From positions 1 to 64,000 of the forward strand of contig SBEG01000019.1 of the NCBI GenBank assembly GCA_009668975.1: DNA of 64,000 bases, written 5' to 3'. Under the pieces are notes generated by a model that saw nothing but the letters and a program-made list of their open reading frames with translations, was not told the origin of the DNA and ran no database searches. The position numbers were made by a program, and so were the translations under genes. This document shows positions 1 to 9,215 of this stretch, one piece after another. Source of the DNA: Deltaproteobacteria bacterium. GTDB taxonomy: Bacteria; Desulfobacterota; Desulfuromonadia; Geobacterales; Geobacteraceae. Position 1 is the first letter of the stretch. The number at the start of each line of letters is the position of its first letter.

Positions 1-109
1 AATAAACACTGGGCACAACATCTTAATGATTTATAATAGAAATTGATAATTTTAAATACATCCACTAATTAGTCATACAATATCCAGTAACCAATACGAG
101 TAGCTGGCC

Positions 110-1303
110 ATGAAGAACAAAAGATTTAACACTAAAAGGTTTGTTTATGGGTCACATTATGACCCAAACATGGCTGATTTTGGCACAGGGTACCACTCAA
201 ACGAATTCACTAATGATATTTTCGGAGAGGAGATTTTCCAAAACATTCTATATATCGAACGAAAAAGGACTGAACGATCAGAAAAACCGTTTCTTTTGAT
301 GTTAATTACCGCCGCCCGAAAAAAAATGCCTTCAGATTCTTACCCGGCAATTTTAGATGAGATAGTATCGATACTAATGTTGTCAAAAAGAGAAACCGAT
401 ATATGCGGCTGGTATGAGCACGGTTCACAGATAGGAATGATATTTACGGATATCGATACCATAGAAACGCAGGAAGCACGCGAGGCAATATCATCGAAAA
501 TTCGCAAGAATCTGACGGAGAACATCCCTCTTGAATTTATGGATACCGTATCGGTAGACTTCCATTACTACCCTGAAAAATATGACGATGCCCCTAAGAA
601 GCTGAATCTATTTGAAAGAACTTTATACCCAGATATTGATCAAGCCAACCAGACTAAAAGGAAGAGCTATTTCCTTAAAAGAGTTATCGATCTCATTGGA
701 AGCAGCCTGGCAATCCTGCTGTTTGCACCAGTCATTTGTTTCATCGCGATACTGATAAAGATTACTTCGAAAGGACCGGTGCTCTTCCGGCAGGAAAGGC
801 TCGGGCAATTCGGCACTAAATTCAACTTTCTGAAATTCAGATCTATGATTCTGGGTTGCGATGATGCAATCCACCGGGAATACATAAAAAAACTGATTAC
901 GGAAAACAAGCCCAGCGAGGAAGATAACTCCGATGCCCAAGGGCCGGTCTACAAGATCCGAAACGACCCGAGAATCACTCCTATCGGAGCATTTTTACGA
1001 AAAACAAGTCTTGACGAACTTCCTCAACTGCTGAATGTCCTCAGAGGAGAAATGTCCCTCGTGGGGCCAAGACCGGCAATTCCTTATGAGTTTGAAAACT
1101 ACGATATCTGGCACAGATACCGGATATTGCAGGTTAAACCAGGAATCACCGGACTCTGGCAAGTTACCGGCAGAAGTTCTACAAATTTTGATGAGATGGT
1201 CCGACTTGATCTCAAATATATCCATGATTGGTCTCTTTGGCTCGACTTCAAAATCCTTCTACTCACACCATTGGCTGTGATCAAGGGAAGGGGAGCCTAT
1301 TAG
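110..1303 (+). CDS. Initiating sugar transferase with degenerate GGDEF-like N-terminus
   Basis: 397 aa. Bacterial sugar transferase family (WcaJ/EpsB type), which transfers a hexose-1-phosphate from a UDP-sugar to undecaprenyl phosphate at the inner membrane to start a polysaccharide repeat. One hydrophobic anchor lies at about residues 191-218. The catalytic segment follows, with LDELPQLLNVLRGEMSLVGP at 301-320 and PGITGLWQVTGRS at 344-356. Residues 40-155 are unusual: the spacing resembles a GGDEF domain (FLLMLI strand, RETDICGWY), but the position of GGDEF reads HGSQI, so no cyclase activity is expected. It begins the polysaccharide locus and is followed after 122 bp by sugar-nucleotide genes. 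The transferase assignment is firm. The GGDEF ancestry of the N-terminus is inferred from pattern alone. Confidence 0.9.
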   Translation: MKNKRFNTKRFVYGSHYDPNMADFGTGYHSNEFTNDIFGEEIFQNILYIERKRTERSEKPFLLMLITAARKKMPSDSYPAILDEIVSILMLSKRETDICGWYEHGSQIGMIFTDIDTIETQEAREAISSKIRKNLTENIPLEFMDTVSVDFHYYPEKYDDAPKKLNLFERTLYPDIDQANQTKRKSYFLKRVIDLIGSSLAILLFAPVICFIAILIKITSKGPVLFRQERLGQFGTKFNFLKFRSMILGCDDAIHREYIKKLITENKPSEEDNSDAQGPVYKIRNDPRITPIGAFLRKTSLDELPQLLNVLRGEMSLVGPRPAIPYEFENYDIWHRYRILQVKPGITGLWQVTGRSSTNFDEMVRLDLKYIHDWSLWLDFKILLLTPLAVIKGRGAY

Positions 1304-1425
1304 CGGCACAGGTCTTTTTCAGCTACCTCCATGAGCAAAACCTTGCTCATCATCTCAAGTCGCGCTGCTTGAAGCACTGGCGATGTAACAATCAGTTTCA
1401 GGCGCACCGCAGGGGAGGATTTCAG

Positions 1426-2472
1426 ATGCTACGCATAGGAATTATTGGCTATGGCTATTGGGGTCCGAACCTTGTGAGAAACTTCGCTGATATTGACGGA
1501 GCCACAGTCACTCTCATTTCCGACACAAACGAGGCGGCCCTGAAGCGAGCACAAGCGGCCTATCCAATGATCAGTGTCACACCAAACGACTATGATGTCA
1601 TCCTCTCGCCTACAATCGATGCCGTTGCTATTGCCACACCGGTCTCAACACATTACCCTCTTGCGAAAAGAGCTCTGGAAAACGGTAAACATGTCTTCGT
1701 CGAGAAACCTTTCACCACATCGGCCCAACAAGCAGAAGAATTGATCGAACTTGCGGACAGAAAGAGTCTCAAGATCATGGTTGACCACACATTTCTATTC
1801 ACCGGTGCGGTCAAAAAGATCAAGCAGCTTATTGATGATGGGGTGTTGGGCAGGCTGTTTTACTTTGACTCAATCAGGATAAATCTTGGTCTGCTGCAAA
1901 AGGACTCAAATGTCATCTGGGACCTTGCGCCCCACGACCTGTCCATAATGGATTACCTGATCGGCTGCAATCCGATAGCGATAGCCGCGACCGGAACGGC
2001 TCACATCAACGGATTCGAGGATGTGGCATACGTAACGATTTATTACCCGGACAATCTGATAGCGCATTTGAGCATCAACTGGCTCTCGCCCGTAAAGATC
2101 AGGATGACTATGATCGGCGGGCAGAAAAAAATGCTGGTCTGGAATGACCTAGAAGCCGACGAAAAGTTGAAAATTTATGATCGGGGCGTCGAAGTCGAGA
2201 CCAAAGAGGAATCCTATCACGCACGTATCAATTATCGCTCCGGCGATGTCTGGGTACCGAGATTGGAGCAAGTCGAAGCACTGAAAACGGAGGCTCAATA
2301 TTTTGCCGATTGTATCTATAACAATCTGACAGCGATTAATGATGGGGTCGCAGGCCTGAGGATAGTAAAAATTCTTGAGGCAATTATTCAATCGCTCAAG
2401 ACAGGTGGATGCGTCATCTGCCTGGAGAAGATACCCGCAGCCTTACGAACCGTAAACCTGGCACCAGCTTAA
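1426..2472 (+). CDS. wbpB: Gfo/Idh/MocA-type UDP-sugar acid oxidoreductase (WbpB/WlbA-like)
   Basis: 348 aa. NAD-dependent oxidoreductase, likely oxidising C3 of UDP-GlcNAc uronic acid so that an aminotransferase can act. The N-terminal Rossmann motif GYGYWGPNLVRNF starts at about residue 7, followed by the family's EKP motif (VEKPFTT) and a WDLAPHDLSIMDYL segment typical of WlbA/WbpB-like members. The ATG at 1426 is chosen because GGGGAGG lies at 1412-1418; the frame is open further upstream, but that would overlap the sugar transferase. It is followed 16 bp later by an acetyltransferase and then an aminotransferase, reproducing the WbpB-WbpD-WbpE order. The exact substrate is inferred from this context. 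Confidence 0.85.
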   Translation: MLRIGIIGYGYWGPNLVRNFADIDGATVTLISDTNEAALKRAQAAYPMISVTPNDYDVILSPTIDAVAIATPVSTHYPLAKRALENGKHVFVEKPFTTSAQQAEELIELADRKSLKIMVDHTFLFTGAVKKIKQLIDDGVLGRLFYFDSIRINLGLLQKDSNVIWDLAPHDLSIMDYLIGCNPIAIAATGTAHINGFEDVAYVTIYYPDNLIAHLSINWLSPVKIRMTMIGGQKKMLVWNDLEADEKLKIYDRGVEVETKEESYHARINYRSGDVWVPRLEQVEALKTEAQYFADCIYNNLTAINDGVAGLRIVKILEAIIQSLKTGGCVICLEKIPAALRTVNLAPA

Positions 2473-2488
2473 AGAGGAGGCCTATGTC

Positions 2489-2968
2489 ATGGATTATACC
2501 TGCATAGCGGAAGACGTGCAGTTGGGCCAAAATGTCAAATTGTCCAAATTTATAAATTTATATGGCTGCAGTATCGGCGATAACACTAAAATCGGCTCTT
2601 TCGTCGAAATCCAGAAAAATGCCACTATCGGGAAGAATTGCAAAATTTCCAGTCATACTTTTATCTGTGAGGGAGTGCATATCGAAGACGATGTATTCAT
2701 CGGCCACAGCGTCACGTTTATTAACGACACGTTTCCCCGGGCAACAGTTCCTGGCGGAAAACTGCAGACGGAAGAAGATTGGCAAGTGGAACGGACCCTA
2801 GTCAGTAAAGGTGCTTCCATCGGTTCCGGGGCCACAATACTCAGCGATGTCACTATTGGTGAGAACTCAATCGTTGGAGCGGGAAGCGTAGTAACGAAAG
2901 ATGTCCCGCCCAACGTGATTGTTGTGGGGAATCCAGCTAAAATACTGAGGGCACTACCTAAAGAGTGA
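2489..2968 (+). CDS. wbpD: Left-handed beta-helix sugar N-acetyltransferase (WbpD/WlbB-like)
   Basis: 159 aa. Hexapeptide-repeat acetyltransferase, predicted to acetylate the 3-amino group of a UDP-3-amino sugar from acetyl-CoA. Imperfect hexapeptides (IGDNTKIGSFVEI, IGENSIVGAGSVV) run through most of the protein, interrupted by a loop of about 30 residues (FINDTFPRATVPGGK) seen in WbpD/WlbB relatives. The C-terminal GNPAKIL motif is typical of the family. A GAGGAGG ribosome binding site precedes the start, and the gene lies directly between the matching dehydrogenase and aminotransferase. Family is certain; substrate is inferred from neighbours. A homologous domain is fused to an oxidoreductase at 18488-20161. 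Confidence 0.88.
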   Translation: MDYTCIAEDVQLGQNVKLSKFINLYGCSIGDNTKIGSFVEIQKNATIGKNCKISSHTFICEGVHIEDDVFIGHSVTFINDTFPRATVPGGKLQTEEDWQVERTLVSKGASIGSGATILSDVTIGENSIVGAGSVVTKDVPPNVIVVGNPAKILRALPKE

Positions 2969-3101
2969 AGCGTAGCGAAAAGGATACACACCATCAGAAT
3001 TATTGGTTGGCATCCAATGTCACATAGCGACAAGTACTGGCAAATTGGCTGACAAAGCACCTGTGTCACAGGCTCGATGTCGAACGAGGGAGATATTACT
3101 A

Positions 3102-4214
3102 GTGAAAAGAGTACCGTTTCTTGATCTCAGCGCACAGTATGCGGCAATTCGAGAGGAAATAAGTTCTTCCCTGCAAGAAGTTTTTGAGAGCGTTTCCTTT
3201 GTCGGCGGGCCTTTTGTCGAAAGCTTTGAAAAAGATTTTGCAATTTTTTGCGGTTGCGGAAATGCGATCGGCACAAGCAACGGCACCTCTGCTTTGTGGA
3301 TGACTCTTCTGAGTCTCGGCATCGGGCAGGGAGACGAGGTCATCACTGTTCCCAACACCTTCATCGCCACCGCGGAGGCAATCACTTTCTCCGGAGCCCG
3401 GCCTGTTTTCGTCGATGCGGAGGAACGAAGCCATACAATGAATCCAGTACTGCTGGAAAAAGCAATCACCCCGAAAACGAAAGCCGTAATTCCGGTTCAT
3501 CTATTCGGGCAACCGGCTGATATGGACCCGATTATGGAAATTGCGCGAAGGCACGGCCTATTGGTCGTAGAAGATGCCTGCCAGGCGCACGGAGCACAGT
3601 ACAAAGGGAAATCAGCCGGAACTATTGGCGATGCGGGCTGTTTCAGTTTTTATCCCGGCAAGAACTTGGGAGCCTATGGCGAGGCCGGAGCAGTGGTAAC
3701 AAATAACCCCGATCTGGCTGAAAAGATTAAAATACTTCGTGATCACGGACAATCGCGAAAATATTATCATCAGGTGGTCGGCTGGAACGGCCGGATGGAC
3801 GGCCTGCAAGGTGCCGTTCTCAGTGTGAAGCTCAAATACCTGCCTGCCTGGAATGAGGCAAGAAGAAAGAATGCTGTGCTTTACAGCAGCCTGCTCTCGG
3901 ACGTGGAAGAGATTACCCTGCCTTCGGAGATGGATTACGCACGACACGTCTATCACCTCTATGTTATCAGGACACCCCGCAGGAACGACCTTAAGAGCTA
4001 TTTGGCTGATAGTGGAATTGAATGCGGAATTCACTATCCCGTGCCCGTCCATTTACAGCAAGCCTATCGTCATTTTGGCATTGTAAAAGGCACCTTCCCG
4101 GTGGCTGAAAAATGCTCGGAAGAGTTTCTTTCTCTTCCGATGTATCCTGAATTGACAGGAGAACAGATAGGATATGTAGCAACAGAACTTCGGAAGAAGC
4201 TACGATTGTCATAG
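3102..4214 (+). CDS. wbpE: DegT/DnrJ/EryC1/StrS sugar aminotransferase (WbpE-like)
   Basis: 370 aa. PLP-dependent aminotransferase of the sugar-nucleotide family, expected to aminate the 3-keto sugar made by the upstream oxidoreductase. The PLP-binding region is recognisable: VEDACQAHGA with the cofactor Asp, then FSFYPGKNLGAYGEAG containing the Schiff-base Lys. The GTG start at 3102 is preferred because it has GAGGGAG at 3085-3091 and gives the usual family N-terminus VKRVPFLDLSAQY; the open frame extends 33 codons further without a comparable site. A second, more diverged member of the family lies at 20199-21326. Substrate identity is inferred from the gene trio. Confidence 0.88.
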   Translation: MKRVPFLDLSAQYAAIREEISSSLQEVFESVSFVGGPFVESFEKDFAIFCGCGNAIGTSNGTSALWMTLLSLGIGQGDEVITVPNTFIATAEAITFSGARPVFVDAEERSHTMNPVLLEKAITPKTKAVIPVHLFGQPADMDPIMEIARRHGLLVVEDACQAHGAQYKGKSAGTIGDAGCFSFYPGKNLGAYGEAGAVVTNNPDLAEKIKILRDHGQSRKYYHQVVGWNGRMDGLQGAVLSVKLKYLPAWNEARRKNAVLYSSLLSDVEEITLPSEMDYARHVYHLYVIRTPRRNDLKSYLADSGIECGIHYPVPVHLQQAYRHFGIVKGTFPVAEKCSEEFLSLPMYPELTGEQIGYVATELRKKLRLS

Positions 4215-4275
4215 AAATATCGGTACGCGGTACCAGTTCGTTGGAGTCGGTCGAGCAAGGACACGGGTGGGAGAA

Positions 4276-5316
4276 ATGAGTGCATCGGTTGTAATTACAA
4301 ACCCGCTTGAAGATGCCGGTTGGAACAACCACCTGGCTTCATCTCCTGATCACTCGTTCTTTCACACGTCGAACTGGGCGCGAGTGCTTCACGAAACGTA
4401 TGGTTATCAGCCGGTCTATGCGGCAACTATTGAGAACGGCGTATTGCTGGCATTGATTCCCGTTATGGAGGTGCGGAGCATCCTGACCGGCCGTCGTGGC
4501 GTATCGCTTCCCTTTACCGACTATTGTGAACCGCTGAGCACCGGCGAAAAACATCTCCAGTCAGCAATGGACAGTCTCCGGGAATACGGAAAGAATGCTG
4601 GCTGGAAATATATCGAATTCAGGGGGGACGGCTATTTCGACGATAATGTTCCCTGTTTTGGATACTACTATGGTCATAGAATGTCCGTGGCAAAAGATGC
4701 CGCAGACCTATTGGCGGAAATGCGAAACAGTACCAGGAGAAACATAAAGAAAGCGCAGAAATCCGGGGTTCGGATCGAAATAGCAACGTCGATGAAAGCC
4801 ATGACCGCATTTTACCGACTGCACGTAATGACAAGGAGAATGCACGGCCTGCCTCCACAGCCGTTTTCCTTTTTCAGGAATATCCATGAATACATAATTT
4901 CTGAAAATCTCGGACTAATCATCCTTGCTTTCTATAAAGAAAAATGCATTTCTGGTGCCGTCTATTTTCATTTCAATGGACAGGCCTTTTATAAATACGG
5001 CGCATCAAATCGGATATACCAGGAACTGAGGGCCAGCAATCTCGTAATGTGGGAAGCGATTAACTGGTATTCCGCGAAAGGCTTCCACACCTTCTGTTTC
5101 GGCAGAACCGATACCGATGCCACGGGACTCAGACAATTCAAAAACGGCTGGGGTGCTGAAGAATGGACCATCAAATATTACCGCTATGCTCCAGGCAAGG
5201 AACGTTTCCTGGGAACATCCGAACCGTCCAGGGAGAGAGGGTACGGCATTTTTACCAGAATGCCGCTACCAATGCTGCTTCTGGCGGGCCGGGTTATGTA
5301 CCGGCATATGGGGTAA
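4276..5316 (+). CDS. FemAB-family acyltransferase, copy 1
   Basis: 346 aa. Resembles the GNAT/FemAB aminoacyl- or acyltransferase family common in exopolysaccharide clusters, including those of the PEP-CTERM/XrtA type. The N-terminus contains the typical SSPDHSFFHTSNWARVL segment. A central basic helix (NSTRRNIKKAQKSGVRI) precedes the second GNAT fold, and FGRTDTDATGLRQFKNGWG near the C-terminus matches the family's closing motif. The ATG at 4276 is closest to the GGGTGGGAG site. The downstream neighbour is a same-length paralogue. It probably decorates a sugar or lipid-linked intermediate, but no acceptor can be named from sequence. Confidence 0.75.
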   Translation: MSASVVITNPLEDAGWNNHLASSPDHSFFHTSNWARVLHETYGYQPVYAATIENGVLLALIPVMEVRSILTGRRGVSLPFTDYCEPLSTGEKHLQSAMDSLREYGKNAGWKYIEFRGDGYFDDNVPCFGYYYGHRMSVAKDAADLLAEMRNSTRRNIKKAQKSGVRIEIATSMKAMTAFYRLHVMTRRMHGLPPQPFSFFRNIHEYIISENLGLIILAFYKEKCISGAVYFHFNGQAFYKYGASNRIYQELRASNLVMWEAINWYSAKGFHTFCFGRTDTDATGLRQFKNGWGAEEWTIKYYRYAPGKERFLGTSEPSRERGYGIFTRMPLPMLLLAGRVMYRHMG

Positions 5317-5380
5317 ACCGTGGCAATGAGAGTATCCATTCCAGCTGAAGGAAAATTGCCGATAATAGAAGAGGTCATTA

Positions 5381-6421
5381 GTGACTCTGAAAATCATAAT
5401 TTCTGAAGATGACAAGCGATGGGATCAATTCGTAGAAAATCATCCAAAAGGGTCAATCTATCATCACTCAGCCTGGAAAAGCGTTCTGCAGTCAACATTT
5501 GGATTTATTCCTTTTTATGTCGCCGAAGTAAATCCTTGTAACGGACGGTTTGAAGGAATACTCCCCTGTATGCGTGTCAAAAGCAGATTAACAGGTACAA
5601 GGCTTGTCTCCTTGCCTTTTACTTCCTATTGCGCTCAATTGTTTCCTGAAACACTAGTAGACGATATAGTTGAAATGGCCCTTCAAAACTATCCCGACAC
5701 AGACTACTTGGAGCTGAAGTTTTATGACGTTCTTGAAAATGAATCCAAAATATTACAAAGACAGTCCACTTATAACACTCATGTTCTACATCTCACCGCA
5801 AGCGCCAACGAAATATTCAAATCATTCCACAATACCAGCGTATGTCAGCGGATAAAACGGGGGGCCAAATATAATCTGAAGCTTAGAACCGCTGACAACG
5901 AGAAGGATTTGAAACTGTTTTACGATTTGCATACAAAGACAAGAAAAAAGCATGGTCTGCCACCCCATCCGTACCTTTTCTTTCAGAATATGTGGAAAAT
6001 TCTGATGCCACATAAATTTTTACTTATTCCACTTCTGGAATATCAGGGAAAAATCATTGCCGGAGCCATTGTACTGAAGTTTAAGAATACCTTTCACTTT
6101 GAGTACAGCGCCTTCGACCTGGATTACGCAGATATCTCGCCTAATCATTCCATGATATGGGAAACAATCAAAATTGCTATAGATGAAGGTGCAAAAATTT
6201 TTGACTTCGGCAGAACTGCTTCTGCCAACAAATCACTTATGGACTTCAAGAAAAGGTGGGCTACAGAGGAACATAACCTCCAATATTATTATTATCCGGA
6301 GGCTAAGAGAATAAATACAGAGGAAGGAGTTATCAAATATCTGCTCACAAAAGTTAACTCTCTACTTCCTCCTTATTTACTCAGGCTTGAAGGTGAAGTT
6401 ATTTATCCACACCTGGGATAG
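5381..6421 (+). CDS. FemAB-family acyltransferase, copy 2
   Basis: 346 aa, exactly the length of its upstream neighbour, with shared landmarks: YHHSAWKSVLQSTFGF near residue 25, LVSLPFTSYC, RIKRGAKYNLKL, KKHGLPPHP and FDFGRTASANKSLMDFKKRW. It starts at GTG 5381 after GAGG, 64 bp beyond copy 1. The pair looks like an old tandem duplication that has diverged, so the two enzymes may act on different positions or substrates. Base composition is more AT-rich than in copy 1. Function beyond FemAB-type acyl transfer is unknown; exosortase association is possible, but no exosortase gene is in the window. Confidence 0.75.
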   Translation: MTLKIIISEDDKRWDQFVENHPKGSIYHHSAWKSVLQSTFGFIPFYVAEVNPCNGRFEGILPCMRVKSRLTGTRLVSLPFTSYCAQLFPETLVDDIVEMALQNYPDTDYLELKFYDVLENESKILQRQSTYNTHVLHLTASANEIFKSFHNTSVCQRIKRGAKYNLKLRTADNEKDLKLFYDLHTKTRKKHGLPPHPYLFFQNMWKILMPHKFLLIPLLEYQGKIIAGAIVLKFKNTFHFEYSAFDLDYADISPNHSMIWETIKIAIDEGAKIFDFGRTASANKSLMDFKKRWATEEHNLQYYYYPEAKRINTEEGVIKYLLTKVNSLLPPYLLRLEGEVIYPHLG

Positions 6422-6532
6422 ATGAAAAATTTTAAAAATAACAAAATATTATACTTATGATATATCAATTCAATTGTACTAGCAACAGTATTAACATAGT
6501 AATGATGTCATGTATATTCAGGAGAATTGTAC

Positions 6533-7243
6533 ATGATGATTAATGCTAAAAAAACAACTACAATACTCACGACTGCCATGTTGATTCTCGTCGTTGCAAG
6601 TATTATTGCGAGTTGGTTATCATTAAAATCAGTACCATATTTTTGGATAGAAAAGATACGTCACAGTTATGTGCGTCTTTTCGATGTGAATAGAGAAGCA
6701 AATATCCCCACGTGGTTCTCCTCTACGATCCTGTTATTATCAGCACTACTTTGTGCAAGAGTATACTGCCAAAAAAGAGCAGTTAAGGACAGATACACCT
6801 TTTATTGGGCTACTCTCGCCGTAATTTTTACAGGTTTTTCCTTGGATGAGACGGCCATCCTCCACGAAATGTTAATACTACCACTTCGAGCAATATTCAA
6901 TTTTAAAGGGTTATTTTACTATGGCTGGATAACAATAGGAATTATTTTTGTGGTTATTGCGGCTATTTTTTACTATAGATTCCTTTTATCATTGCCCAGA
7001 AACACTCGAAATCTTTTTCTATTGGCTGCAACCTCATTTATTAGTGGAGCAATCATTGTCGAATCCTTTACCGGATTCTATGCATATAATTATGGAGTTG
7101 AGACATTTTTCTACTTACTAATTGGCACGCTAGAGGAATTTCTGGAAATGTTGGGGGTAATTGTATTTATTCATTCATTATTATCTTACTTAGCAATTCA
7201 GTCCAAGGAGACAGAATATAATCTACCCAATCGCAAACAATAA
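6533..7243 (+). CDS. Unrecognised polytopic membrane protein
   Basis: 236 aa. No family recognised. About six hydrophobic segments are visible, beginning at residues 10-30 (TILTTAMLILVVASIIASWL) and ending with LEMLGVIVFIHSLLSYLAI. Charged residues lie within or beside membrane spans (SLDETAILHE, GAIIVESFTGF, LEEFLEML), which hints at a polar intramembrane site. The ATG at 6533 is preferred over the TTG at 6527 because AGGAG lies at 6520-6524. It sits alone between the FemAB pair and a deacetylase and is followed by a terminator. A role in polysaccharide export or modification is only a guess from location. Confidence 0.65.
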   Translation: MMINAKKTTTILTTAMLILVVASIIASWLSLKSVPYFWIEKIRHSYVRLFDVNREANIPTWFSSTILLLSALLCARVYCQKRAVKDRYTFYWATLAVIFTGFSLDETAILHEMLILPLRAIFNFKGLFYYGWITIGIIFVVIAAIFYYRFLLSLPRNTRNLFLLAATSFISGAIIVESFTGFYAYNYGVETFFYLLIGTLEEFLEMLGVIVFIHSLLSYLAIQSKETEYNLPNRKQ

Positions 7244-7390
7244 TCAGTGTAATGCTGAACGGGAGGGATATAATGTTTCAATACATATCCAACAAATTTT
7301 TACCAGCAATGAAACTTGCAAACTATTACTTGCGAAATTAATTTTACCTAGTTATTGTAACCGCATTTTACCAACCCTCAAACATTGAAT

Positions 7391-7415
7391 ATCACCATCA
7401 GTATGGTGGTTTTTT
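7391..7415 (+). terminator. Rho-independent terminator
   Basis: Eight-base stem 7391-7398 and 7403-7410 (one G-T pair), loop CAGT, followed by a T run to 7415. Lies about 150 bp after the membrane protein and before the deacetylase. Confidence 0.6.
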
Positions 7416-7482
7416 ACTTACTACGTTCTATATTTATACCTAGAATATAATTATTATTGCTCAAACATCATTTGCCCCGAGC

Positions 7483-8445
7483 GTGAATATGAATCAATCA
7501 ATCCTAAAACAATATTACCTGATTAAGCCATTTATCCCTAAGTCACTGCAGATATATTTAAGAAGAATGATAGCACTGCTGCAAAGGCAGACATTTAAAA
7601 CCAGTTGGCCCATCGACGAAGAGTCAGGGGCTGCCCCTGAAAACTGGCAAGGCTGGCCGGACGGCAAACAATTTGCCCTTGTATTAACTCATGACGTTGA
7701 GGCAGCTGCCGGCGTCGCGAAATGCCGCGATGTGATGACACTGGAACAAAATCTGGGGTTTCGCTCGTCATTCAATTTTGTTCCCGGAGATTATCCGGTT
7801 GACCATGAAACGCGCACACTGCTGAATGACAACGGTTTCGAAGTTGGATTGCATGGCTGGACCCATGACGGTTCACTTTACAATACGCGGGATATTTTCC
7901 TTCAGCAGGCGCGAAAAATAAACGTTTGTCTCAAAGAGTGGGGAGTGGTGGGCTTTCGTTCGCCAGCCATGCATCACAACCTGGATTGGCTTCGTGATCT
8001 GGACATTGAATACGACATGTCCACCTTTGACACAGACCCCTTCGAACCACAACCGGATGGTATGGGAACGATCTTCCCTTTCCGGGTAAAAGCGGACGGT
8101 TGCCGTAAAGGTTATATAGAAATGCCGTATACTCTGCCTCAGGACTCCACCCTTTTCGTCATCATGCGCGAAAAAACGATTGATATCTGGAAGCGAAAAC
8201 TGGACTGGGTTGCTGAACACGGTGGCATGGCGTTAGTGAATACCCATCCTGACTATATGAATTTCACCAATGCAGGCTCCCGCCTTGGAGAGTATCCCGC
8301 GGAGTATTACTCCGAGTTGTTGAAGTACATAAAAATGAATTATGGGACTGGGTATTGGCACCCCTTGCCAAGGGAGATGGCTCGTTTCTGGGCTAACAAT
8401 CAAGCTGACGAGACGAGAAACATGATGTTGTCAAGGGCTTTGTGA
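7483..8445 (+). CDS. Polysaccharide deacetylase-family protein (NodB fold)
   Basis: 320 aa from GTG 7483 (318 aa from ATG 7489; neither start is decisive). Carbohydrate esterase 4-like fold, predicted to remove acetyl groups from an N-acetylated polymer. Metal-site motifs are visible: ALVLTHDVEAA in place of TFDD, and HGWTHDG for the HxxxH pair, followed by VGFRSPAMHHNLDW for the substrate-groove Arg. The C-terminal YWHPLPREMARFW segment is like those of deacetylases in exopolysaccharide clusters. No signal peptide is seen, so it may act in the cytoplasm or be exported otherwise. It ends head-to-head with a minus-strand cassette. Confidence 0.82.
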   Translation: MNMNQSILKQYYLIKPFIPKSLQIYLRRMIALLQRQTFKTSWPIDEESGAAPENWQGWPDGKQFALVLTHDVEAAAGVAKCRDVMTLEQNLGFRSSFNFVPGDYPVDHETRTLLNDNGFEVGLHGWTHDGSLYNTRDIFLQQARKINVCLKEWGVVGFRSPAMHHNLDWLRDLDIEYDMSTFDTDPFEPQPDGMGTIFPFRVKADGCRKGYIEMPYTLPQDSTLFVIMREKTIDIWKRKLDWVAEHGGMALVNTHPDYMNFTNAGSRLGEYPAEYYSELLKYIKMNYGTGYWHPLPREMARFWANNQADETRNMMLSRAL

Positions 8446-8558
8446 TGTCCTGTCCACTGTTAGAGGGCATCACGGTTCTAAACTGCCAATTTGGCTGTTC
8501 ACTATTCAAGCCCCCGACCTTGCCGGGGCAGCATAACTCAACGGAATAAAGAATCTCC

Positions 8559-9215
8559 CTATAATGAAGGCTTATTTTGAATGTTTGCCTTGGCGAATTC
8601 AAACCAGAGCAACTTTGATATCTTCAGCCTCGGCAATTCATGATACTTCAGCAAACGATGCACCCACATGGCGGGAATATTCTTTGCGTCATAATAACCA
8701 TAGACTTTCTTGATCCCTTTCTCCTTCAAGCTTTGCAGAACACTTCCCATAAAAAAGGCGGCCATGCCCTTTCCCCGCTCATCCGGCGAAAGATACATGT
8801 CAAAAAGATAAACCTCATCTGGTTTCAGATCAATTCCAAACCATATCAAGTAGTTGCGAATTGGATTCGAGTAAGCTGCGGTATTTGTTGCGTACCAGAC
8901 GTCCGCAACGACCTGGTTATTTTTTATTAAAACATATGTTTTATATCCATTTTCAATATTGACAAACACCTTTTCTTTTCGGCTTTGAAGGGGGTATTCA
9001 AAATTACCTGAACAATAATTTTGCTCATTTACCTCAATGAGGTTAAAATCGCCAACCCCTTCTGGTTGTTTCATGCCATCAAGGGTTGAAAGCTCCTTCT
9101 CGACAGGCACAGCTTCTTCGTATCGGTAGATGGCGAATTTGCTTGCCGGAAGCAGACCTTCCTTTTTCCAAAGTTCAATAAATTGATAAAATTTTTCCTT
9201 TAAGAGCTTAACCAT
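8559..9215 (-). CDS. GNAT-family N-acetyltransferase
   Basis: 218 aa. The acetyl-CoA binding part of the GNAT fold is visible in the C-terminal half: YLFDMYLSPDERGKGMAAFF, with the RGKGMA pyrophosphate loop, and then GYYDAKNIPAMWVHRLL. The N-terminal half is unassigned. The ATG at 9215 follows AAGGAG with good spacing and overlaps the amidohydrolase stop by 8 bp, implying translational coupling. It is the last gene of the carrier-protein cassette (13.6-8.5 kb), so it may transfer an acyl group made there; that is inference only. Confidence 0.75.
   Translation of the reverse strand: MVKLLKEKFYQFIELWKKEGLLPASKFAIYRYEEAVPVEKELSTLDGMKQPEGVGDFNLIEVNEQNYCSGNFEYPLQSRKEKVFVNIENGYKTYVLIKNNQVVADVWYATNTAAYSNPIRNYLIWFGIDLKPDEVYLFDMYLSPDERGKGMAAFFMGSVLQSLKEKGIKKVYGYYDAKNIPAMWVHRLLKYHELPRLKISKLLWFEFAKANIQNKPSL

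Noticed and set aside
3003..3101. Upstream extension of the first aminotransferase
   Set aside because: The extra 33 codons lack a ribosome binding site and family similarity; GTG 3102 has both.
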